This document shows positions 57,676-64,000 of a stretch of 64,000 bases of DNA, piece after piece; position 1 is the first letter of the stretch, and each line of letters begins with the position of its first letter. The notes beneath the pieces are model-generated. The model was not told where the DNA came from and ran no database searches. It saw only the letters and a program-made list of their open reading frames with translations. Both the position numbers and the translations under genes were made by a program. This DNA comes from Kastovskya adunca ATA6-11-RM4 (lineage in GTDB: Bacteria; Cyanobacteriota; Cyanobacteriia; Cyanobacteriales; Coleofasciculaceae), in contig JAHHHJ010000004.1 in assembly GCA_019359445.1 (NCBI GenBank), positions 1-64,000 of the forward strand, in the 5' to 3' direction.

Positions 57676-58755
57676 TTATCTGCCTTGAAACACCTCATCA
57701 GAAAACATCTCAGTCATCGTCCGCAGATAGGGCATGAACGTTGCCATATCTTCAGGAGTCAAGGTGTTGAACATCTCCCAGCCCACAATCTTAAGCATGT
57801 CTTGCACTAACTTCCAGCTCACCCCCAAGCGAGGATATAGCATTACGCAGAGCGGGAAGAGTTCTCGCTGTACTGAGCGGATGTCATCTTCCAAGACACA
57901 CAAGCATAAATACACCTGAAACATCTCTGCATCACGAATACTCGCCGTTTTGACCACCGACTCAGTGAGAGAACCGCTGTAGGTACGATGCGCGGGGTGC
58001 AGGCGGCAGATTTGATCGCACACTAGGTGAGCAATCTTGGTGCTGACTGGCAGTAGATGCTGTACAGCTTTAATGGCAGGAGAGTTGTATTCATGATTTC
58101 CGGCGGCGTCGTAGGCAGCCCGAAGCGGCATGTACATATGGTCGTCCATCACCTTTAAGTAGGGCTTCCATAATGCTTGTTCTACTGGCGATAGCCACTC
58201 TAATAAAAGCTGCCCTGTATAGTGAAACTGCATACTGACAAAGCCAATAGCACGGGGGTCTTCAGAGGTATATTTCTGTCGAACTTTCCCAAAGTCCTGC
58301 CCTAAGACAACAGACAACCGTCTAGGAGTTGCCCGCTCACCGTAGGCAGCCAGTGCTTTTTCAAACAGATGGCGAGTATCGGCGGCAATCTGCAATGGAT
58401 TGAGCAACTCGGGGTTGATGCCGTGGCGTTGAACTTCTTTTGACAGCAGCGTTTCTGTTAAAGACCAGGCGCGGGCACTACCCAAACTTAGGTTGCTCAA
58501 AAGCTTTTCAGCCGTATAGTCGCGACCTTCTTTCGAGGTGACTTCCCTTAAGCTCTCACTCTTACGTAGCTGCTCTGCGTCGTAATCCTTGGTAACAGCA
58601 CTGAAGTATTTCCTCGCCCAGAGTGCCGCGAGGGAATGAACATTTGACTTAGAAGAGTTACTGCTAGATTCCCGTGAAGAATTTGTCACAAGTTGAGGCT
58701 TGGGAATCGTAGCGTTAGGAGTATGAGATTGAGATGATGCGAGATAAGAAGTCAT
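57676..58755 (-). CDS. Hypothetical cyanobacterial protein (359 residues)
   Basis: I do not recognise the family. The protein has a Ser/Asn-rich disordered N-terminus (about 1-40) and a mostly helical body: RKYFSAVTKDYDAEQLRKSE, NLSLGSARAWSLTETLLSKE, KVMDDHMYMPLRAAYDAAGN, PLCVMLYPRLGVSWKLVQDM. No catalytic motif, signal peptide or membrane segment is visible. It has an aromatic, acidic C-terminus. The conserved feel suggests a cyanobacterial protein of unknown function. Upstream DNA (58756-59100) is gene-free. Confidence 0.7.
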   Translation of the reverse strand: MTSYLASSQSHTPNATIPKPQLVTNSSRESSSNSSKSNVHSLAALWARKYFSAVTKDYDAEQLRKSESLREVTSKEGRDYTAEKLLSNLSLGSARAWSLTETLLSKEVQRHGINPELLNPLQIAADTRHLFEKALAAYGERATPRRLSVVLGQDFGKVRQKYTSEDPRAIGFVSMQFHYTGQLLLEWLSPVEQALWKPYLKVMDDHMYMPLRAAYDAAGNHEYNSPAIKAVQHLLPVSTKIAHLVCDQICRLHPAHRTYSGSLTESVVKTASIRDAEMFQVYLCLCVLEDDIRSVQRELFPLCVMLYPRLGVSWKLVQDMLKIVGWEMFNTLTPEDMATFMPYLRTMTEMFSDEVFQGR

Positions 58756-59233
58756 ACCAAATCCAAATGTAAAATAATGGAAAATTAAAATTCAGGCGTC
58801 CCCAAGCCACCAAAAGTGAGAAGCCGGAAGCCAAGAATAACATAGTCAATCAATAGCAAAGCTAGCCAAAGCGACCGCTCCAACCCTTGGGCTAGTCTCA
58901 CTTTAGACAGAAGCGCTCTGCTCCTTAATAAACTTAGATTATTCCGTAGTTTCACTGGTTTCTGATAATAAAACAGACATTTATTTACGAAGGTTAATTT
59001 AAATTAATACTTTCTCATTATTTTACGTAGCACGGGAACGAGGCTTGGGTTAGAACTAGATTTGTGTAGGCAAAGAAGCGCTCACAAAGGATTTCAGGGG
59101 AAATAGGGAGACGATCGCCCCAGTGCCGCGATTATCTAGCCTACAAATCGATAAACCTCAGGTCAACCAAAAAGCGATCGCTCCAAAGGGGTGCCAGCTT
59201 AAGTCCTTACAGCTAGAGACAACAGCAAAAATC
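58756..59233. other. Gene-free interval between two divergent genes
   Basis: No gene was supported. It is AT-rich at about 58930-59040 and should contain promoters for the unknown protein (minus strand) and the small membrane protein (plus strand). An in-frame N-terminal extension of the latter (59123-59233) is open but has no family resemblance. Confidence 0.4.
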
Positions 59234-59578
59234 ATGAACACGTTTTTGTTCAAACTCATTGGATTGATTCTCCTTCTCGTTGGCGTTTACTTTCTAGGAC
59301 AAAACATCATCTTCACCACTCAGTACTCCCCTTACTTTTGGCGAGACATTCCTGCTGCTGCCTCTGTTTTGGCACTTATAGGCGGCATGATTAGCCTGCT
59401 CCTGTTTCCCAGAGAAACGGGCAGCTTAGGATGGATTTTATTAATTATTGGTTGTGTGCTCGTATTTTTGAGCGGTGGCGTAGTTTTAAGACCCACCAGT
59501 TTGTGGACGTTCTTCGTTGCCTTTGCCGCATTGATTGGTGGATTTAAGTTATTAACCGAGGGGAGAGTTCGGTTTTAA
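59234..59578 (+). CDS. Small membrane protein, unknown function
   Basis: The protein has 114 residues from the ATG at 59234 (MNTFLFKLIGLILLLVGVYF); a longer frame from 59123 adds residues without a signal. Four hydrophobic helices are predicted (about 5-22, 38-60, 66-85, 90-108). FWRDIPAAASVLALIGGMIS is a notable motif. I cannot name the family. It ends 46 bases before the 3' remnant of the nucleoside hydrolase gene on the opposite strand. Confidence 0.65.
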   Translation: MNTFLFKLIGLILLLVGVYFLGQNIIFTTQYSPYFWRDIPAAASVLALIGGMISLLLFPRETGSLGWILLIIGCVLVFLSGGVVLRPTSLWTFFVAFAALIGGFKLLTEGRVRF

Positions 59579-59623
59579 ATTCCTCAACTACTTACAACCC
59601 TTCAGAGCCGAAAATAGCCAACT

Positions 59624-59773
59624 TCACCGCGCCCATTGTTGTAAAAGATAGTCGTAATACTTAGACTTATTCACCTGCTCCATCGCCTGAATCTTTCTGC
59701 CACCACCTTCTATCTTTGTCCGTCCCTGACTCTCTCCCGTCGTCACAATTACAGTTTCCCATTCTCGCAATTG
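59624..59773 (-). pseudogene. 3' fragment of the split nucleoside hydrolase gene
   Basis: The 49 codons read QLREWETVIVTTGESQGRTK, then IEGGGRKIQAMEQVNKSK and YYDYLLQQWAR, followed by TGA. This matches the C-terminal end of the nucleoside hydrolase family, in frame with what the gene would be if the IS element were removed. It lies directly against the left end of the element, at CAATTG after TCAA. It cannot be translated on its own. Confidence 0.85.
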
Positions 59774-59781
59774 TTGACACT

Positions 59782-59802
59782 CCCCCGGCTAAAGCACGGG
59801 GG
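59782..59802. repeat. Right-end hairpin (RE) of the element
   Basis: CCCCCG and CGGGGG form the stem around GCTAAAGCA. It is identical to the copy at 61282-61302 and lies 8 bases from the inferred left genome boundary (59774), where the tnpB-strand sequence reads AGTGTCAA. Confidence 0.8.
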
Positions 59803-61019
59803 ATTCTAAGTTCATCGTCAGAACTTGCTCTACCAGGTTTGCACCAAGTAGCGTAGAGATTCCAACTCCCTTAGCGTTACTTCGGGACTGTCCATCCCTA
59901 GATTTTGCTTTGAGCAAAATATTTATTGCCGCGTTCCAATCCCTTTGCAGAATCAATCCACACGAGCAAACGTGAGATAAGAGTACTGAGGGATTTTTTG
60001 ACTATCGCCTTACACTGGCTGCATTCTTGTGAGGTGTACTGAGGTGGAACAGCAACAGCTAATCTGCCAAACTTAGTAGCAAAATACTCTATCCACTGCC
60101 TGAACTGATACCAGCTAACATCAGCAATTGACTTAGCTAAACAGTGGTTTTTGAGTAAATTGCTAACCCTTAAGTCTTCATAGGCTACTAGGTCGTTAAA
60201 CCTGCAAACGTGACGCGCTAGCTTCTTAGCGTGTTCGGTACGTTGCCTACTTACTCTTAAGTGTTTTCGGGAATATTTAGCTCTTGCCTTACGGCGTCCA
60301 GTTGAACCTTTGACCTTTTTGTAAATGGCTTTTTGACTGTGTTTGATAGCCACCTCAGCTTTCCGCAAAAACTTAGGATTTGGCTCTTGATGTCCGTTTG
60401 AATCGGTGTAGAACGACTCTAGGCCAACATCTAAGCCAATCTCCTGACCTGTAGGCGGCTGAATATCAATACACTCGACATCAACAGCAAACTGGCAGTA
60501 ATACCCATCGGCACGTCGCACTAAACGTACTCTCTTGATGGACTTTACAGGATATTGATGAATATCCCACTTACCTAGAAGCTTAAGTTCACCAATTCTT
60601 TTTTTATCGGTGATGTTGATACGTCTTTTGGTTTTGTGAAGCGACCACGCTTCGAGAGGCCTCAGCGACCATCCAGAGGTTTTGTACTCTACTGAACGGT
60701 TGTCTTTCTGGAAGCGAGGGAACCCCTTTTTACCAGACTTCTTAGACTTGCAATTATCGTAAAACCGAGAGATTGCCAGCCACCCACGTTCAGCAGCAGC
60801 CTGTACTGCCATCGAGTTAAGGTCTTTGACAAAGGAGAATTCATGGCGGAGTTCTGTTGAATACTTATTCAAAGCAAACCGATTGATTTTGGTATCTTTG
60901 GGTGCATCCATCCAATAGCGAATCGTTTTATTTCGGATGAACTGCACTGTCCTGATAGCTTCATCAATAGCCTTGTATTGCTGCGGTTTGGCTTTGATTT
61001 TGTACTCTAAGACTCGCAT
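59789..61019 (-). pseudogene. tnpB: TnpB RNA-guided nuclease gene with a late frameshift
   Basis: The first 350 residues are intact: an N-terminal helical region (FIRNKTIRYWMDAPKD), RuvC-I with IGLDVGLESFYTDSNG, RuvC-II with LVAYEDLRVSNLL, and the first zinc half CSQC. A frameshift at about 59975-59985 then changes the frame (stop at 59898). In the next frame the missing end can be read: SHVCSCGLILQRDWNAAINI, with the second zinc half and the RuvC-III aspartate (DWNAA), to a stop at 59789. The gene is therefore probably inactive, unless ribosomal frameshifting occurs. It would produce the RNA-guided nuclease that protects the element's donor site. Confidence 0.88.
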
Positions 61020-61081
61020 TGATTCGACCTCTCAACGTGCTTTTTTGATTATAGTATATGTGTAGCCAAATGTGTGTACAA

Positions 61082-61216
61082 ATGAAGACAGAGAGATTAG
61101 ATATTAGGCTGACCAAATATGAGATGCGACAACTACAGGAAGAGGCGGTTAGACGAGGGATGAGTAAGTCTGAATTGATTAGGAGCTTGATAGCTTGTTT
61201 CCCCACTCCTTTGTAG
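61082..61216 (+). CDS. Small ribbon-helix-helix (CopG-like) protein, divergent from tnpB
   Basis: The 44-residue frame starts at ATG 61082 (MKTERLDIRLTKYEMRQLQE) and contains a strand, LDIRLT, and the helices MRQLQEEAVRRGMS and KSELIRSLIACF. This is the ribbon-helix-helix pattern. Such short genes are often found divergent from tnpB in cyanobacterial elements and may repress the element. The shared upstream region with TATAGTATATG and the tnpB start lies between. Confidence 0.75.
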   Translation: MKTERLDIRLTKYEMRQLQEEAVRRGMSKSELIRSLIACFPTPL

Positions 61217-61281
61217 TTTAGTCATCTCCGTACCGTTCGGCTGAGCGCTCACGTCGAAGCCTCCGATGACCCGCCTTATAT

Positions 61282-61302
61282 CCCCCGGCTAAAGCACGGG
61301 GG
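61282..61302. repeat. Left-end hairpin (LE) of the element
   Basis: The 21-base hairpin CCCCCGGCTAAAGCACGGGGG is identical to the one at the other end. Sixteen bases separate it from the inferred boundary at 61318, similar to the distance in IS608-type ends. Confidence 0.8.
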
Positions 61303-61318
61303 TTTTACGGCGTTTCCG

Positions 61319-62017
61319 ATAACATTGTCCAGCAAAATCAGAAAGGGGATACTGACGTTGTTTACCTAACCTATAGACAAACTCTGAAGTTACAGGCACC
61401 GTATTGGTAATATCCAACGGACACATCACAATCGGAATTGCGGTTTGCCAGACGCGATGGGCAGCGATAGAGTCCCAGTAAACATTCCATTCTGCCGAAC
61501 CATCCTGTCCCGCCTCTAAGCTTTTTTCAACATTGCCAGGAACATTAAGCGCTCCTCCCATCCAGACAATTTGCTGAATTTTGGCTTCAATTTCTGGTGC
61601 TATATCTAGCGCCGTAGCAACGGTTGTCAATGGCCCCGTTACCAGCAGCGTTACGGGTTCCGGCGCGTCTTGCAGCACCTTCACCATAAATTCTTGCCCT
61701 GATTTTTTCACCAATGGCGTCTCTATTGTCTCTTGCTCGTTGAGGATGGGGAGATGGTCAACGATAAATGAATCGCGGCGATAGAGTCGGGGAAAGGGAT
61801 TAATTCCGCGCACCGTACTTTCTGCCACTGGAATATCAGAACGTCCCAGCAAATCCAAAATCTTGCGCGTCGCAGCAACGGCGGGTTGAATATAGCAATC
61901 GGCGGGAGTGACGATAACGCCAAGAGGTTGGACGCCATCCATCGTCATCAGCAGTAAAGTGGCGAGGTAGTCATCCACACCGCCATCGTGATCCATTAGC
62001 ACCAGTTGTTTGGGCAT
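61319..62017 (-). pseudogene. Nucleoside hydrolase, 5' part interrupted by the element
   Basis: The N-terminal 233 residues are intact: MDHDGGVDDYLATLLLM is the calcium-binding DXDXXXDD motif, and MGGALNVPGN and LLVTGPLTTVATAL follow. The protein runs to SDFAGQCY and then enters the IS element, where translation ends at RKRRKTPVL. The intact enzyme splits the N-glycosidic bond of nucleosides. The 3' half is at 59624-59773, and about 25 codons that join GQCY to QLREW in relatives are absent, so a small deletion accompanied the insertion. It is divergent from the deaminase gene. Confidence 0.9.
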
Positions 62018-62078
62018 AGATATCTAGTGGAGTTGGGGTAAAAATTAGGAAGACCGTCTACCGGAGAATAAACGCGCC

Positions 62079-62510
62079 ATGAACGAATTTATGCAAGCAG
62101 CTATTGAGGAAGCCAAAGCGGGACTCAGTGAGGGAGGAATTCCTATTGGTTCGGTGCTGGTGAAGGAGGGAAAAGTGGTTGGTAGAGGGCACAATCAGCG
62201 CGTCCAAAACAACGACCCCGTTACCCATGCTGAAATTGACTGTCTGCGAAATGCGGGGAGAATTGGTAACTACACAGGAACAACCCTGTATTCAACTTTA
62301 ATGCCTTGCTACCTCTGCTCTGGTGCGGTGGTGCAATTTGGGATTAAAAAAGTGATTGCTGGGGAATCAGCCACGTTTCCTGGTGCTAGGGAGTTTATGG
62401 AGTCTCATGGCGTTGAGGTAATTGATCTGGATTTGGAGGAGTGCAAACAGTTGATGAGTGACTTTATCCACAGCAATCCGGACTTGTGGAATGAAGACAT
62501 TGGCAACTAA
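62079..62510 (+). CDS. Nucleoside/cytosine deaminase family protein
   Basis: This 143-residue enzyme has the zinc-binding motifs THAEIDCLRNAGRI (HAE) and TLMPCYLCSGAVVQFGIKKV (PCxxC), typical of the fungal-type cytosine deaminase. The end (FMESHGVEVIDLDLEECKQL, DLWNEDIGN) also fits that subgroup. It should deaminate cytosine or a related base. It is divergent from the interrupted nucleoside hydrolase gene with a short shared promoter, which suggests a nucleobase salvage unit. The start at MNEFMQAAIEEA is plausible. Confidence 0.88.
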   Translation: MNEFMQAAIEEAKAGLSEGGIPIGSVLVKEGKVVGRGHNQRVQNNDPVTHAEIDCLRNAGRIGNYTGTTLYSTLMPCYLCSGAVVQFGIKKVIAGESATFPGAREFMESHGVEVIDLDLEECKQLMSDFIHSNPDLWNEDIGN

Positions 62511-62522
62511 AGGGCGCTGAGT

Positions 62523-63899
62523 TTATTTAGGCAATGTGTTGGCATTTTGAGCCTCGGCTGTTTTCACCCGCTCTATGACAACCATCTGCATCTTGCTAGG
62601 AGGAGCCACGGTTAAGCCACGGCGTACAGGCTTGGCGGGACGCTGATCAACCAGAGCTAGGTGAAAGCGGGACAGAATCGTCGCCAGTACTAGTTTCATT
62701 TCCATCTGTGCTAGTGCCATGCCAATACAGAGGCGATCGCTTCCACCAAAGGGGAAATACTCGTAGGGTGAAAATTGCCGTTCTAGAAAGCGCTCTGGCT
62801 GGAAGCGCTTAGGTTCTGGGTAGATATCCTCCCGCTGATGCACTAAATAAATGCTAGGCAACAGTACCGTACCTGCTTTAAAGTCATGCCCCATTAGCTC
62901 TAGCGGTGATTTGAGAATTCTAGGGAAGGTTGTTATGGCAATGGGATAAATCCGCAGGGTTTCCTGGCAGACTGCCGTGAGGTAGGGAAGCCGGGAAATT
63001 TTGCCCTTGTCGGCGTCATCGCTGAGGGTTCCTAGCTCACAACGCAGCTTTTCCTCGACTTCGGGGAGGTGATGAGTCCAGTACAATGCCCAGGTGAGAG
63101 CGGATGCGGTGGTTTCATGCCCCGCAACTAGCAGTGTCATCAACTCGTCGTGTAACTCTTGGTCTGTCATGGGCTGACCCGCTTGATCGCGAGCTGACAT
63201 CAGTAACGTGAGGATATCAGTGCCAGAGAAGTCACCTTGCTCTCGGCGATCGCGAATCTCATCATAGATTAGCTGCTGAATTTTCTGCTTTTGACGCAAA
63301 AAGCGCCCCCACGGGCTAAGTGACCCCCAATCCTTTTGGAGTGAAGGAAAAAATAGCAAGGCGGAACTCAAGGGAGAACCGATCGCCTCTAGCAGCGAAC
63401 TGAGCAGTTGCCTGAGTTGCTCGTAACGATCTCCTTGATGCAGCCCGAACACGGCTTGGAGAATCACTCGTAGGGTGATTTCTTGCATCGATAAACGGAT
63501 CGGGAAAGGCTTGCCAACTTCCCACTGTGCCGTCACCTGTGCGGTAATATCGCAGATTAGCTGGTTGTAGGTACGCAAGCGATCGCCATGAAAAGGTGGC
63601 ATCAACAGCCGTCGCTGGCGCTGATGTTGAGGTCCATCCATCAATAGCAGGGATTTGTCCCCCAGCAAAAATCGTAGAATTCTATTTCCCTTACCAATTT
63701 CAAACCGCTCTGAATCGGCGGTAAAAAGCTCCTGGATTGCCTTGGGGTTGCTACAGTACACGACGGGAGAATTCTGGCTACCCACCGTGAAGAAATCCCC
63801 ATAGCGTTGAGCATAGTCATCCATGTACTCTAAGGGACGAGCCACCAGCTTCAGCGTCCGGAGAAGTTGAGGAGTTTTCGGGCCGTTGGGCAGTTTCAT
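62523..63899 (-). CDS. Cytochrome P450
   Basis: The protein has 458 residues and is soluble. The I-helix motif AGHETTASALTWALYW, the ExxR motif ETLRIYP, the PERF motif FQPERFL, and the haem loop FGGSDRLCIGMALAQMEMKL with the cysteine ligand are all present. It resembles the cyanobacterial CYP110/CYP120-like group, but the substrate cannot be read. The start at MKLPNGPKTPQLL is the usual one (proline-rich hinge). It is convergent with the deaminase gene, 12 bases apart. Electron partner is not in the window. Confidence 0.93.
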   Translation of the reverse strand: MKLPNGPKTPQLLRTLKLVARPLEYMDDYAQRYGDFFTVGSQNSPVVYCSNPKAIQELFTADSERFEIGKGNRILRFLLGDKSLLLMDGPQHQRQRRLLMPPFHGDRLRTYNQLICDITAQVTAQWEVGKPFPIRLSMQEITLRVILQAVFGLHQGDRYEQLRQLLSSLLEAIGSPLSSALLFFPSLQKDWGSLSPWGRFLRQKQKIQQLIYDEIRDRREQGDFSGTDILTLLMSARDQAGQPMTDQELHDELMTLLVAGHETTASALTWALYWTHHLPEVEEKLRCELGTLSDDADKGKISRLPYLTAVCQETLRIYPIAITTFPRILKSPLELMGHDFKAGTVLLPSIYLVHQREDIYPEPKRFQPERFLERQFSPYEYFPFGGSDRLCIGMALAQMEMKLVLATILSRFHLALVDQRPAKPVRRGLTVAPPSKMQMVVIERVKTAEAQNANTLPK

Positions 63900-64000
63900 A
63901 GAATTAATCGCCAGTGCTTTTCTTTTATTGTGACTTGGCGATCGCGGCTACTGCTTCCCGTCGTTTCTCACCAGAAACGCCTCAAGAGTTTCTCGCTCAG

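Larger units (their letters stand above)
59774..61318 (-). mobile_element. IS200/IS605-type element carrying only tnpB
   Basis: The element is about 1545 bp and lies inside a nucleoside hydrolase gene. Each end has the same 21-base hairpin CCCCCGGCTAAAGCACGGGGG in direct orientation (59782-59802 and 61282-61302), as expected for the imperfect palindromes recognised by the Y1 transposase. The tnpB strand reads TTAT before the 5' end and the element ends in TCAA at the other side (the same tetranucleotide as in IS608). It has no tnpA, so it needs a transposase from elsewhere. It carries tnpB and a small RHH gene. Ends were inferred from gene continuity. Confidence 0.85.

Overview
The window is chromosomal DNA from a cyanobacterium. 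The evidence is the many HIP1 octamers (GCGATCGC) on both strands and a set of photosynthetic or cyanobacterial genes: ndhB, a cytochrome b6f small subunit (petL-like), atpD-atpC, the ribosomal protein PSRP-3/Ycf65, a CcmS-like carboxysome protein, PEP-CTERM proteins, and several cyanobacterial families of unknown function. Intergenic heptamer and octamer tandem repeats, large serine/threonine kinases and a serine/threonine kinase fused to a histidine kinase suggest a larger, probably filamentous, cyanobacterium. The species cannot be fixed from the sequence alone.

Layout. 0-10 kb: a small membrane protein, a CbiG-CobJ fusion for cobalamin synthesis, ndhB, a DUF6745-type protein with its small partner, topA and a PPOX flavoprotein. 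10-19.5 kb: accessory DNA with a truncated ADP-ribosylglycohydrolase, a DUF981 membrane protein and a copper-handling block. That block holds a cupredoxin, a secreted His/Met-rich protein broken by a one-base frameshift, a tandem DUF1540 protein, a CopA-type ATPase and a copper chaperone. The cupredoxin and ATPase each have a MerR-type promoter with a 20-bp spacer and nearly the same operator. A MetOD1 protein and a hybrid histidine kinase sit in the middle. 20-31 kb: a 1797-residue signalling kinase, a haem-oxygenase-like diiron protein, a repeat-domain lipoprotein, ureC preceded by an unlisted 39-codon gene in ATGA overlap, a Nudix hydrolase and malQ. 31-38 kb: a RodZ-like protein coupled to an rRNA pseudouridine synthase, a DUF2993 protein, cdsA, cbiT and a DUF2079 membrane protein. 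39-48 kb: two PEP-CTERM proteins, atpD-atpC, PSRP-3, an HAD hydrolase, a CcmS-like protein, a small membrane protein, a PAP2 phosphatase and a DUF7219 protein. 48.7-58.8 kb: petL, an MscS channel with a C-terminal DEP domain, an FHA protein, a kinase with TPRs, era, a PfkB kinase, rsmI and an unknown protein. 59-64 kb: an IS200/IS605-type element with only tnpB. It has split a nucleoside hydrolase gene, and its own tnpB is frameshifted. A cytosine-deaminase-like gene and a cytochrome P450 follow.

No rRNA, tRNA or CRISPR array was recognised. Most genes are ordinary housekeeping genes. The most interesting material is the MerR-type copper regulon, the TnpB element with definable ends and a deletion at its target, the small genes hidden in gaps (petL, the ureC leader gene, two very short candidate peptides), and two candidate structured RNAs without a gene.
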